64,000 bases of DNA from Eshraghiella crossota (GTDB lineage Bacteria; Bacillota; Clostridia; Lachnospirales; Lachnospiraceae), in NCBI RefSeq assembly GCF_025148445.1, contig NZ_CP102270.1:2026001-2090000 (forward strand). Reading direction: 5' to 3'. A program made the position numbers and the translations under genes. Under the pieces are notes generated by a model that had not been told where the DNA came from, searched no databases, and worked only from the letters and a program-made list of their open reading frames with translations. The number at the start of each line of letters is the position of its first letter. Positions within the stretch are counted from its first letter, which is position 1. Of this stretch, positions 12,401 to 19,963 are shown in pieces.

Positions 12401-14483
12401 AAGCATCATTCTTTGCCAGTTCTTCCATTCCCACACTCTTAATCACATCTCCTGTCAGTGAATCTATCAGTTCCACTGCGTAGAGGTGTCCGTCTTTGTC
12501 TGCAGCCATGACATTTATGGATGCATTGCCGCTTGTGTAAAGTCCTTTACCGGTTATATTGATGTTTTCCTTCCTTACAAGAGTAAGTTCAGGGGCTTCA
12601 AGGTCTGTTCCGAAATATTCGTGAGCGAAAGATGCGTCATAGTTACTTTCTTCATTTTTCTCCCACAGGTAAAATGCGTGGTCTTTGTTGTATTTTTCTT
12701 CATTAAATGTTAAAAGTAAAATATCTGCCTTTCTTTCAGTTGTTTTTCCATTACTAAGCCTATAGTTTTCACTATCCAAAACACCAACTTTAACCTCATT
12801 GGTAAGTGCCCATCTTGTTCTTATTCCGTTAATCACTTTACCACTCACAAGAGATTTTTCTGTGCCGTTTTCTATGTAACTTACAGAATATATTGAACTG
12901 TTGTCTATTTCCTTTCCATTAATTATAAAGGATAATGTGACCTGTGATTCTTTATATCCCCATCCATAACCTTTTATTGTGATTTCAAAAGGTACATTTC
13001 TTTCAATGCTGTCAGTCTGTGATATGGTAATTCCCGAATCACTGATATCAACACTGATTCCCTGTGGTTTTGATGTCACAGTATATGACACATAATCTAA
13101 TTTTCTGCCATATTTATTATGCATATCAAGTGATACAGGCAATTTTACACTTTCATTCCGTATGTCATCCTCAGAGATTTCTATTGTCTCTGTAATGTCT
13201 TTTTCTATGCCATCCACATATACCTTAATATACGAATCAACAGCTTTTGATTCAATAGTGAATGTCTTTTCATATTTCTTCCATTCACCTTTCTTAGCCG
13301 CTGTCACGGATATGTGTGCTGTTCCTACTTCAAGTATGTGTATGCTTCCGTTTGTATCAATGGCTGCAATGTTTTCATTATCCGATGAATACACTATGTC
13401 AGTATAATCATCCTGATTCTCAATGTTTACAGGAATTGTATCCGTCCTGTAATCCGCTGCATTAATGCTTACCTTATTATCATAAGGGAGGGATTCTTTA
13501 TTAACACTAAGTATTATGTCATTACTTGTTTCAGGATATGCCGTAAGACTGTATGAAGCCTTTTCTCCTGTGTATCTGTCCCTTGCTGTTATTACTGCTT
13601 CTACCAAATCATATCCGGAGTCTTTATTTATTGCTACTCTGCCTGTGCTGTCCACACTTATTTCCGCATCAGAACTTTCATATATAATGCTGTTATCATA
13701 CTTACAGCTTAGATTCAGCCCGTTCCATGACTTCTTGTTCTTAAGCGTTACACCCGCAACAAGGTCTCCGCTTTTTTCAATAATTACGTTATTGTCATAA
13801 AATTTATTATTATCCACTCTGAATTCAGGAGTGTTATCAATATCAACAAGCAGATATACAGGAGTATATACCTTGTACCCGTCATCACGGACTGCTGTCA
13901 GCCTGACCTTAACATATCCCGGTGTACGGTAGTTGATTACACCATCTTCATAACCCGCGTAGTTGTATATACCGTCTTCTGTTTCATTGGATTCAATGTC
14001 TGTTGTATCCATGACAACACCTTCAGGCAGTTCATACTTTCCTTCCGGATCATATGGGACATGGACTGTATATGTGGATGTGGCTTCATCATATACCGAA
14101 CCCGTGATGTCTATAGGCGTAGCCATACTCATGGTAACGTCATACTCCGTCTTATCCGCACTGTAGGATTCAGTTTTAATGACATCACCCATTATTATGC
14201 TTACTTCAAGCCCTGCTGATTCACGGTTTCCTATATCAATGGTGTATTCATCATTGCTAAATACTGCCTCTGTTTCTTCATCACCGATTTTAAATTTAAG
14301 AATCTTTTCCTCATCAGGATCCTCTGAGTTCTTGATTATAGTCCCATCAAGGTCTTTAACAACAAACTTCATCTGTGTACCCTCTGGAAGTACATCTGCT
14401 TTTACTCGTTTCTCTGAAAATGGAATGGATGTAACAAGCATTGCTACTGTGATAATCCATGCCATGTATTTCTTTACTTTCAT
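9414..14483 (-). CDS. Giant Ig-like-repeat surface protein with C-terminal membrane anchor
   Basis: 1689 residues with a Sec signal peptide (about 1-29) and an otherwise extracellular body. A C-terminal membrane helix (about 1647-1668) is followed by the basic tail RNRKKKGTQEKQ, so the protein should be held in the membrane, not sortase-linked: no LPxTG is seen. From about residue 700 onward there are repeated beta-sandwich units of roughly 80-100 residues ending in variants of AEAVDNAGNTS...VDTTNP.I.I.G, the pattern of bacterial Ig-like/cadherin-like stalk domains. The N-terminal 600 residues look like diverged BIG2-type domains (IDTNGSIHILEVGTAHISVTA). An adhesin or surface stalk is the likely role, but no binding domain is recognised. 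It is the last gene of the riboswitch-led cluster, 53 bp after its neighbour. Confidence 0.85.
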   Translation of the reverse strand: MKVKKYMAWIITVAMLVTSIPFSEKRVKADVLPEGTQMKFVVKDLDGTIIKNSEDPDEEKILKFKIGDEETEAVFSNDEYTIDIGNRESAGLEVSIIMGDVIKTESYSADKTEYDVTMSMATPIDITGSVYDEATSTYTVHVPYDPEGKYELPEGVVMDTTDIESNETEDGIYNYAGYEDGVINYRTPGYVKVRLTAVRDDGYKVYTPVYLLVDIDNTPEFRVDNNKFYDNNVIIEKSGDLVAGVTLKNKKSWNGLNLSCKYDNSIIYESSDAEISVDSTGRVAINKDSGYDLVEAVITARDRYTGEKASYSLTAYPETSNDIILSVNKESLPYDNKVSINAADYRTDTIPVNIENQDDYTDIVYSSDNENIAAIDTNGSIHILEVGTAHISVTAAKKGEWKKYEKTFTIESKAVDSYIKVYVDGIEKDITETIEISEDDIRNESVKLPVSLDMHNKYGRKLDYVSYTVTSKPQGISVDISDSGITISQTDSIERNVPFEITIKGYGWGYKESQVTLSFIINGKEIDNSSIYSVSYIENGTEKSLVSGKVINGIRTRWALTNEVKVGVLDSENYRLSNGKTTERKADILLLTFNEEKYNKDHAFYLWEKNEESNYDASFAHEYFGTDLEAPELTLVRKENINITGKGLYTSGNASINVMAADKDGHLYAVELIDSLTGDVIKSVGMEELAKNDASLKETNVGFDIPFENNTAVHYAVVVWDQAGRKTVRSLAGLLRNAECGEDTNVLISDNTPANDSFSVENGPDVDKYVAENGNIYVSGESEIVIVSEDAGDVYSGISRITVTVNGEEKTFNADGTGSFTAADNTAKAVLDTADFMTGVIDDKRSRHLAVTVSSEDFAGNVSTPKRYDIYVDRKAPQAEGMTITFGNTGRNKETMTSYGTFYNGRFTMTSDISDGLSGLKSAVLKVGNRTIQGYVTGNGISFDVGDNVSGNAELVLEDSVGNKNTVPYTVIGAGRGVKNSYIDVDTLPVDIMVAADSKPGKYGWYNGKVTFTVKAADRSLSEKSGIRNVTITVNDVRYNAEAYDNRTTSDKEYKVTVDDRLIMETMNEEGMYTVRAEAVDNAGNTSVKEASVYIDTVAPVIGEITGVEPGSDNAGNVTINIPVTEKHFSAEGNGTVITVRKELDGKTTENVITADRSDRMETVGRYTFTEDGTYSVSAVSTDAAGNKSDERKISFIIDNTNPVVRISGVTDGSYVKDSATLEFSAVEVNYRNNDVKISGTRSLNGITEVLDMGGFVSSTKESVMKKVFTDEGEYEITIMAEDGAGNSSKTERIHFTVDTANPEITLAGLDRASYTDTVSGKINIKDNYYRTGTVKLVRSSVTYDETSDRLNITDKEDVTDLFVKTGKESSSRERDLVIEIPKERGNDGLYVLSVTAEDMAGKTSESITEFTVNGYGSVFTFNESLLNLLNNPYVKNVQEDFTVSEYNAGGIDHDKVSVQITRDGAMMQNPEYSVNDLSEKNGWHKYEYVISRDNFSSDGIYRIVISTVDSDGNKSETLKEDRLAAVFYVDTTKPELVSVTGLGKKNYNASEIDVKYELFDAMGIAKVEVYIDGVRTKEITDVEEITQYLGSFSVSQGMNRHIRLVITDKAGNVTDTDVAEDGKYVADFNKNVTISTNIFIRWYANKALFVCSIVCVVLLTGGIVVLVTRNRKKKGTQEKQTRNAFVDI

Positions 14484-14536
14484 TGTTTTATCCTCATTTC
14501 TATAGTTAATTATCAGATTTCAATTACTAGATTGGT

Positions 14537-15412
14537 TTAGTAAGTATCAAGTCCCTTATCCCCATCTATAAATATAATTCTGATTTTGCCTGTATCCTTA
14601 AAAAAGTTGAACGTAACATATATATCTGTATTTTTGTAATTATATTGCATAACCATACCGTTTTCTGTATCTTTTTCACATGATGATTTTCCAAAATATG
14701 CTTCAACATCTTCCTTAGTTGACTGGTTCATAATAAGACCTATTCCTAATATATCCTTAACGGCAGCATCATCATGCCATATCCCATAAAAGTGATTCTT
14801 TCCAAGTCTATCCTCCATCTCTTTTTTTGACTCTGGGAATTTTATTTTACTTCCATCTGATTTACATATATACAGCGTATCCAGAATCACCCCATCCTTT
14901 CCATGTATAACCGGTGCTGTTGTTGCCGGCTCTGTTGGGCGGGTTGGCTGTGGTTTTGTTGGCTTTGCCTGTGGTTTTGTTGGCTTTGTCTGTGGTTTTG
15001 TTGTCGGTGCTACATATGGTGTTGTTGGCTTTGCCTGTGGTTTCGTTGTCGGTGCTACATATGGTGTTGTTGGCTTTGCCTGTGGTTTCGTTGTCGGTGC
15101 CACATACGGTGTTGTTGGTTCTGCTGCCGCCGGAGTTGTCTCTTCTTCTACATTCTTATCATCCTTTGAGGTAGTCTCTTCTTCCTTATCCGCCTCTGTT
15201 GTGCTCTCCGATTCTTTTATAACATCGTCTTTCTTCGTTGTGACATCTTCCTTTGAACTTTCATTTATTACAACATCTGACTGATTACTGTCTGCCGGAT
15301 CTATTTTTGTCTGCTTAGTATTTAACGCGATTACTGTACCTATTCCTGCAAGTAATACTACTGCTACTGCTATAATGATTATTTTGATTTTATTTTCCTT
15401 AATCCAGTTCAT
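14537..15412 (-). CDS. Membrane-anchored Thr/Pro-rich protein of unknown function
   Basis: 291 residues. An uncleaved signal anchor (about 9-29) is followed by an acidic Ser/Thr/Glu-rich linker. Three 15-residue repeats of TTPYVAPTTKPQAKP type come next, with shorter TKPQAKP copies after them, and then a C-terminal globular domain of about 110 residues beginning VILDTLYICKSDGSKIKFP. The linker looks like a wall-spanning spacer that displays the C-terminal domain outside the cell. I do not recognise that domain. It lies between the lipoprotein array and the Ig-like protein in one orientation, with gaps of 45 and 53 bp. Confidence 0.75.
   Translation of the reverse strand: MNWIKENKIKIIIIAVAVVLLAGIGTVIALNTKQTKIDPADSNQSDVVINESSKEDVTTKKDDVIKESESTTEADKEEETTSKDDKNVEEETTPAAAEPTTPYVAPTTKPQAKPTTPYVAPTTKPQAKPTTPYVAPTTKPQTKPTKPQAKPTKPQPTRPTEPATTAPVIHGKDGVILDTLYICKSDGSKIKFPESKKEMEDRLGKNHFYGIWHDDAAVKDILGIGLIMNQSTKEDVEAYFGKSSCEKDTENGMVMQYNYKNTDIYVTFNFFKDTGKIRIIFIDGDKGLDTY
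14981..15115 (-). repeat. Three tandem 45-bp repeats coding TTPYVAPTTKPQAKP
   Basis: Units 14981-15025, 15026-15070 and 15071-15115 differ at only a few positions and stay in frame. Shorter 21-bp derivatives follow on the 14945-14980 side. Copy number could vary between strains by slippage. Confidence 0.85.
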
Positions 15413-15457
15413 TTTTTGCTCCTTTTAGCCCTTATTTCTATATTTTTGATATGAGGA

Positions 15458-16243
15458 TTATTTCTCTGTAAAATATCTGTTCCAATATGCCGTCTCGTCC
15501 ACGGTTTCAAATATCCTGCTTATCTCGCTGCATAAAAACTTCATCTTGTCTACTATACGGGGCAGATTTATTGCATTGTATTTTTCCATACATTCATCGT
15601 CCCACAGCATAGAGAACAACAACTGTACTTCGGTAATAGGATCTTCCATTGTCTCATCCAGCAGGAAATATCCGTTTTCAATATTACTGCTACTGCAAAG
15701 ATATTTTTTATTCTTGCTACTACTTCCATATGTAAATCCATCGGGATTGTAATCATTCCAGTCTGATAAAAAGCCGTCACGTTTCGGAGAATATTTTGCA
15801 TGAAACATCATGGAATACATCATATCTCCTGCCAGGTCCATATCCGTGTCACTTTCATTTACAAGCCAGTATTCATGTTCCCTGTCATTAAAGCTGACTC
15901 CCACAGAATCTTTTTTCAGAATTAAAATTACAATTTCTGTGGCATCATCCGAATCAAAAGTCGTAACTTCTTCTATGAAGCCTTCAGGCAGCTTTGAAAA
16001 ATAGTCATCAATCTCATCCAGAATGGCATCGACCTTACGTTCATTATCCAATAGTTTATATGATGACACGCTCTTTTCTTTTATTTTATCTTTGCCATAA
16101 CAAATGGTTATGCCGTACTTTGACTCTATTTTTTCTTTTTTATCAAGGCAGTAATCTGTCTCTTTGCTGTTACTGCATCCTGTAATGGTTAATATAAAAG
16201 ACATTATAATTGTTGATATTATTAATTTTTTTATCGGCTTCAT
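15458..16243 (-). CDS. Lipoprotein, paralogue 1 of a five-member array
   Basis: 261 residues with a lipoprotein signal ending in the lipobox ITGC. The mature domain shares its landmarks with the next four genes: an E.KYGI block after the lipobox, YFSKLPEGFIEE, a WNDYNPDGFTYGS block, a D/E-rich helix before LLFSMLW, and the C-terminal FETVDETAYWNRYF. It is the most diverged copy and the longest. An AGGAGGT ribosome site supports the start at 16243. The function is unknown. The block order resembles zinc metallopeptidases, but no HExxH is present here. It is part of the riboswitch-led cluster. Confidence 0.82.
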   Translation of the reverse strand: MKPIKKLIISTIIMSFILTITGCSNSKETDYCLDKKEKIESKYGITICYGKDKIKEKSVSSYKLLDNERKVDAILDEIDDYFSKLPEGFIEEVTTFDSDDATEIVILILKKDSVGVSFNDREHEYWLVNESDTDMDLAGDMMYSMMFHAKYSPKRDGFLSDWNDYNPDGFTYGSSSKNKKYLCSSSNIENGYFLLDETMEDPITEVQLLFSMLWDDECMEKYNAINLPRIVDKMKFLCSEISRIFETVDETAYWNRYFTEK

Positions 16244-16258
16244 TTTATACCTCCTGTG

Positions 16259-16987
16259 TTATTCTTTACCTGCAAAATGCCTGTTCCAATATGCGGTTGT
16301 GTCCACTGTATCAAATGAAAACTGGATTACATCACGTATATAAAGTGCCTTTTGACGGATTTTTGGTGCTTTATCAAGAATTTCAATACCTTTTTCATCT
16401 TCTGTCATAAGCAGTGAAAATATTCTGGCTTCATCATCAATATCATCTAGCGCAGGTTCATCCCCGATAAAATACGCTTCTTCCTGATTAACTTCATTAT
16501 ATAAATACTTAAAATATTCTGTGGTATCACTGTAATCATATCCATCCGGATTGAACAAAGGAATACTAAACATTGCCTCCATATGATTTTTTCTGTACTT
16601 TATGTTGTAATAAGCGGATTCCATTGTACAATAAGCTAACTGCCCATCAATCTCTCTGTTTTTATCTAATATCCAATAATCGCCGAGACTCAAATCATTT
16701 TTAACATCCGTTATCCCATCACCGCTTACATATATGTATATCTTTCTGTCCGGATATTCTTCATAATCCTGATATGTTTTCAATTCTTTAACAAAACCAT
16801 CAGGCAGTTTTGCAAAATAATCGTCTATTGTTTTTAAATCTTCTTCACGGCATTTTTCGATTTCTATTCCATATTTCTGTTCTATTTCCAATTCTCTTTC
16901 ATTTAATCTTTCGCTTTTATTTTTTCCACATCCGGATAATGTTATTGCCATTATCATTATCGCTATCGCAATAAATGTTTTTTTCAT
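16259..16987 (-). CDS. Lipoprotein, paralogue 2 of a five-member array
   Basis: 242 residues with lipobox LSGC. The block order is the same as in its neighbours: YGIEIEKC, YFAKLPDGFVKELKTY, FNPDGYDYSD, DDEARIFSLLM and a YWNRHF ending. I start it at ATG 16987, seven bases after GGAGGT. A TTG one codon earlier is also open. It lies 15 bp before paralogue 1. It is an extracellular, membrane-tethered protein of unknown role. Confidence 0.82.
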   Translation of the reverse strand: MKKTFIAIAIMIMAITLSGCGKNKSERLNERELEIEQKYGIEIEKCREEDLKTIDDYFAKLPDGFVKELKTYQDYEEYPDRKIYIYVSGDGITDVKNDLSLGDYWILDKNREIDGQLAYCTMESAYYNIKYRKNHMEAMFSIPLFNPDGYDYSDTTEYFKYLYNEVNQEEAYFIGDEPALDDIDDEARIFSLLMTEDEKGIEILDKAPKIRQKALYIRDVIQFSFDTVDTTAYWNRHFAGKE

Positions 16988-17001
16988 CAAGGTACCTCCT
17001 T

Positions 17002-17694
17002 CTATTCAAAATATCTGTTCCAGTATGCAGTTTCATCAGCCGTTTCAAACGCACGGTTTATTTCATCACAAAGGTACTTTGCTTTTGCACGGAGTTTAGA
17101 ATTCTTCTCAAAAACAGGGCTCGCATCTACATCATCATCCATAATAATTGCAAATATCTCTGCAGCATCATTCCTATCTGATTTCAATGCTTCTGTTGTT
17201 GTAAAATACACTTCTTCATTTTCACCTTTATTTAAAACATATTTTAAAAATTCATCCTCATTATACCCATATTTAAAATCTTCAGGGTTGTAATCATACC
17301 ATTCGTCAAGAAGTCCATTTCTGTATTTTCTTGTTGATATATTGTAACAGATAGAGTATCCCATAAAGTATCCCATTGCGTACTTAATATTTTCATCTTT
17401 TTTGATATTCCATATATCGCCTTTTCCAATATCTGAATAAAAGTTTGTTTCATCACCAATTTCTATATGTAATTTGCGGTCATCTATTCCTTCATATTTC
17501 TTCAATTCTTTTACAAAACCTTTCGGCAGATTGGCAAAATACTCATCTATTATTTTCAGAGTATCATTGTCGGCACCTTCAATTTCAATTCCGTATCTTT
17601 CCTCTATCTTCTCTTCGTATGACTTGCCACAGCCTGTTAGCGAAAAAATTACTGCTGTAAACAATATAATCTGTATCATTTTTTTAATTTTCAT
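17002..17694 (-). CDS. Lipoprotein, paralogue 3 of a five-member array
   Basis: 230 residues with lipobox LTGC. It shares GKSYEEKIEERYGIEIE, YFANLPKGFVKELKKYEG, DYNPEDFKYG, NDAAEIFAIIM and YWNRYF with the other copies. The frame stays open upstream to 17772, but that extension overlaps the previous gene. The start at 17694 has GGGAGA in front and the lipoprotein signal directly after it. The first 60 codons are nearly identical to paralogue 4 at the DNA level, which points to recent duplication or gene conversion. Confidence 0.82.
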   Translation of the reverse strand: MKIKKMIQIILFTAVIFSLTGCGKSYEEKIEERYGIEIEGADNDTLKIIDEYFANLPKGFVKELKKYEGIDDRKLHIEIGDETNFYSDIGKGDIWNIKKDENIKYAMGYFMGYSICYNISTRKYRNGLLDEWYDYNPEDFKYGYNEDEFLKYVLNKGENEEVYFTTTEALKSDRNDAAEIFAIIMDDDVDASPVFEKNSKLRAKAKYLCDEINRAFETADETAYWNRYFE

Positions 17695-17716
17695 CCTACC
17701 GTCTCCCTTGTATACA

Positions 17717-18424
17717 TCACTTGGTTTCTGTAAAGTATCTGTTCCAATATGCAGTCTCATCCACGGTTTCAAATGCTCTCTCTATTTCTTCACAAAGATA
17801 TTTTGCTTTTGCACGCACTTTAGGACATCTGTCATATATCACCTGCATATCATAATTTATCATACTTGAAAACATATCTGCCCAATCAGATGACTCCTGT
17901 TCCATTGACGGTTCAGTTACAAAGTAGATATCTTCATCATCATTACTATTGTCCGGCATGTTATTTTTAAACTTTTCCAAATTACCGTATTCAAATCCTT
18001 CAGGATTATAATCATTCCAGTCTGACAAAAAATTATTTGTATTCTTACGTGTTTCAACATTACATTTTATTGAATACATTGTGCAGCATCCTAATCCCAT
18101 ATCCATGTATTGACCATTTCCTATTGTCCAATAATCTCCCTTTCCAATATCAGAATAAAAATCCACATTCTCATTATGTTCATCACTTATCTTTATAAAT
18201 ATCTTGCGGTTATCTATTCCTTCATATTTCTTTAGTTCCTCCACAAATCCCTTTGGCAGTTTTGAAAAATACTCATCTATTATTTTCAGAGTATCATTGT
18301 CGGCACCTTCAATTTCTATTCCGTATTTTTCTTCTATCTTCTTTTCGTATGACTTGCCACAGCCTGTTAAGGAAAAAATTACTGCTGTAAACAATATAAA
18401 CTGTATCATTTTTCTAATTTTCAT
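17717..18424 (-). CDS. Lipoprotein, paralogue 4 of a five-member array
   Basis: 235 residues, lipobox LTGC, with the same block order (YFSKLPKGFVEELKKYEG, WNDYNPEGFEYG, SDWADMFSSMI, YWNRYF). I set the start at 18424 for the same reasons as in paralogue 3. Its 3' end, 17720 to about 17810, matches the 3' end of paralogue 5 base for base. It is separated from paralogue 3 by the same 22-bp gap as from paralogue 5. Confidence 0.82.
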   Translation of the reverse strand: MKIRKMIQFILFTAVIFSLTGCGKSYEKKIEEKYGIEIEGADNDTLKIIDEYFSKLPKGFVEELKKYEGIDNRKIFIKISDEHNENVDFYSDIGKGDYWTIGNGQYMDMGLGCCTMYSIKCNVETRKNTNNFLSDWNDYNPEGFEYGNLEKFKNNMPDNSNDDEDIYFVTEPSMEQESSDWADMFSSMINYDMQVIYDRCPKVRAKAKYLCEEIERAFETVDETAYWNRYFTETK

Positions 18425-18446
18425 CCTACCGTCTCCCTTGTATACA

Positions 18447-19160
18447 TCACTTGGTTTCTGTAAAGTATCTGTTCCAATATGCAGTCTCATCCACGGTTTC
18501 AAATGCTCTCTCTATTTCTTCACAAAGATATTTTGCTTTATCACGTATTTTAGGGCTGTTTTTGAATAAATCATCCAAATCATAATCCGATTTCATTAAA
18601 AGTATAAAAATAGTCGTTGCATCATCGCCTGCACTCTGTAATGGTTTTGGGTCTATAAAATATGCGTTTTCTTTACTTGTATTTCCGTAAAAATATTCAG
18701 CGTATTTATCATCATCTCCATATTTATAGTCCTCCGGATTGAAATCATTCCATTTTAAAAGCAATCCATCCCTGTCTTTTCTATTAACCATATTAAATAT
18801 AACTGACTGTATAACACAATATGAAATCTGGTCCTCCAAATCCTGACTGCTATCTATGTACCAGCAATCTCCTGTACTAATATCATATTTAACACGTGTC
18901 TGTTCGTCATATGACTTTTTTAGCACAATTTTTATTGTTCTATTGTCATAGTCATCATATTTTTTTAATTCTTCTATGAAACCTTTTGGCAATTTTGAAA
19001 AGTAAGTATCTACTTTCTTTAAATCATCTTTATCATCTGTTTCAATTTCTATTCCGTATTTTTCTTCTATCTTCTTTTCGTATGACTTGCCACAACCTGT
19101 TAATAAAAATATCGTTACCATTAATATAACAATTAATATATTTCTTTTTATATATCTCAT
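18447..19160 (-). CDS. Lipoprotein, paralogue 5, first gene of the riboswitch-led cluster
   Basis: 237 residues, lipobox LTGC, with the family blocks YFSKLPKGFIEELKKYDD, WNDFNPEDYKYGDD, DDATTIFILLM and YWNRYF. Of three in-frame starts (TTG 19175, ATG 19166, ATG 19160) only the last has a correctly spaced AGAGG. It lies about 110 bp past the c-di-GMP riboswitch terminator and is the first gene that the switch would control. Confidence 0.82.
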   Translation of the reverse strand: MRYIKRNILIVILMVTIFLLTGCGKSYEKKIEEKYGIEIETDDKDDLKKVDTYFSKLPKGFIEELKKYDDYDNRTIKIVLKKSYDEQTRVKYDISTGDCWYIDSSQDLEDQISYCVIQSVIFNMVNRKDRDGLLLKWNDFNPEDYKYGDDDKYAEYFYGNTSKENAYFIDPKPLQSAGDDATTIFILLMKSDYDLDDLFKNSPKIRDKAKYLCEEIERAFETVDETAYWNRYFTETK

Positions 19161-19267
19161 AAGCATACCTCTCAATTAACCAAACTTTCATATATAAATC
19201 CTCTCATACATTTTTCCAAACCATAAGTTTCATTTTTAAATACTATCCACCCTTCCTTTTCTCAACG

Positions 19268-19298
19268 TAAAAAAAGACTGCAACAATTTATGTTGCAG
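19268..19298 (-). terminator. Expression-platform terminator of the c-di-GMP riboswitch
   Basis: Perfect 8-bp stem CTGCAACA / TGTTGCAG with a 5-nt loop, then TCTTTTTTT on the minus strand. Its 5' arm overlaps the 3' end of the aptamer, so ligand-bound aptamer and terminator should exclude each other. Confidence 0.88.
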
Positions 19299-19380
19299 CC
19301 GAGCTATCATAGAAATATAAATCCCCTTAGACCCCTAGCTTTGCGACCCCACATTTCTGCGGGTATGCCCATTCATAATT
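19290..19380 (-). ncRNA. Class I cyclic di-GMP riboswitch (GEMM-I)
   Basis: Read on the minus strand, GGGCATACC is followed by the hairpin CGCA-GAAA-TGTG with a GAAA tetraloop, then GGGTCGCAAAGC, then GGTCTAAGG and CTATGATAGC. This is the conserved GEMM-I order, including a TCTAAG/CTATGA pair that fits the 11-nt tetraloop receptor. The aptamer sits between a consensus promoter and a terminator that it overlaps. The 5' segment AATTATG can pair with CATAAATT inside the terminator, so ligand binding probably allows read-through (an ON switch). That direction is inference. It controls the lipoprotein cluster. Confidence 0.9.
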
Positions 19381-19388
19381 ATGACTTA

Positions 19389-19418
19389 AGTATAGTATTT
19401 CCGGTCGAAATTTGTCAA
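19389..19418 (-). promoter_or_regulatory. Sigma-A promoter of the riboswitch-led surface cluster
   Basis: Perfect -35 TTGACA (19413-19418), 18-bp spacer and -10 TATACT (19389-19394) on the minus strand. Transcription would start just upstream of the c-di-GMP aptamer. Confidence 0.85.
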
Positions 19419-19505
19419 GTAATATTCATTTGAGTTTCCGTACTTTTATCCGCAAAACCCCGTTTCATAGGCATCGTTATAAATTTTACGGGATGGGGTT
19501 TGTTT

Positions 19506-19852
19506 TCTCTACCTAATCGGCGGAAATCGGCCAAAAAGGTAGAGTTTCCAAGAGCCACCGTCCGGATATCTCTACCCAAACAGTGGAAATCAGCCGAAAA
19601 GGTAGAGATTCCTGATGCCGCTTGTCGCATATCTCTACCCAAACAGCGAAAATCAGCCGAAAAGGTAGAGATTCCCAGTGCCCCCCGGCCGCATATCTCT
19701 ACCCAAAAGGCAGAAATCAGCCGAAAAAGGTAGAGATTCCTGATGCCGCTTGTCGCATATCTCTACCCAAACAGTGGAAATCAGCCGAAAAAGGTAGAGA
19801 TTCCCAGTGTCCCCGTCCGGATATCTCTACCCAAACAGCGAAAATCAGCCGA
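19506..19852. repeat. Tandem array of stem-loop repeats, about 63-bp period
   Basis: Five full units and one truncated unit. Each full unit is a hairpin of roughly 40 bp, TCTCTACCC ... GGTAGAGA, with a conserved loop close to AAACAGTGGAAATCAGCCGAAAA. Linkers of 23-24 bp come in two or three types, one of which occurs twice unchanged (TTCCTGATGCCGCTTGTCG). Single copies in the opposite orientation lie at 49886-49925 and 51333-51373, so this is a dispersed repeat family of the genome. Open frames across it are a product of the repeat period. The stretch between the riboswitch promoter and the ABC operon holds nothing else I can see. Confidence 0.9.
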
Positions 19853-19877
19853 CATTTGTATTTCCGTACAGTAATAT

Positions 19878-19914
19878 TTTACAAGTCATGTGTGTATATG
19901 ATAAAATACACACA
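19878..19914 (+). promoter_or_regulatory. Promoter with palindromic operator for the ABC exporter operon
   Basis: A perfect inverted repeat TGTGTGTAT-N8-ATACACACA spans 19889-19914. It covers the likely -10 box TAAAAT, which lies 18 bp after TTTACA (19878-19883). A repressor bound here would block transcription. The GTGTAT/ATACAC half-sites are like those of YtrA-type GntR regulators of ABC operons, but no regulator gene is in this window. A second perfect inverted repeat GTGAAGA-TTT-TCTTCAC (19929-19945) sits in the leader. Confidence 0.65.
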
Positions 19915-19963
19915 CTGAATTGAATTTTGTGAAGATTTTCTTCACATAACAGGAGAATAGGAA

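Noticed and set aside
14903..15174. Cys/Trp/Leu-rich open frames opposite the Pro-rich protein
   Set aside because: They are the antisense reading of the 45-bp repeats coding TTPYVAPTTKPQAKP and have no ribosome site.
19506..19852. Possible CRISPR array
   Set aside because: The conserved units are hairpins of about 40 bp with variable loops. The linkers are only 23-24 bp, one occurs twice unchanged, and no cas gene is near. A repeat element family fits better.
19500..19918. Long open frames on both strands across the repeat array
   Set aside because: The frames exist because the repeat period is close to a multiple of three. The peptides are strings of the repeat with no ribosome site or homology pattern.
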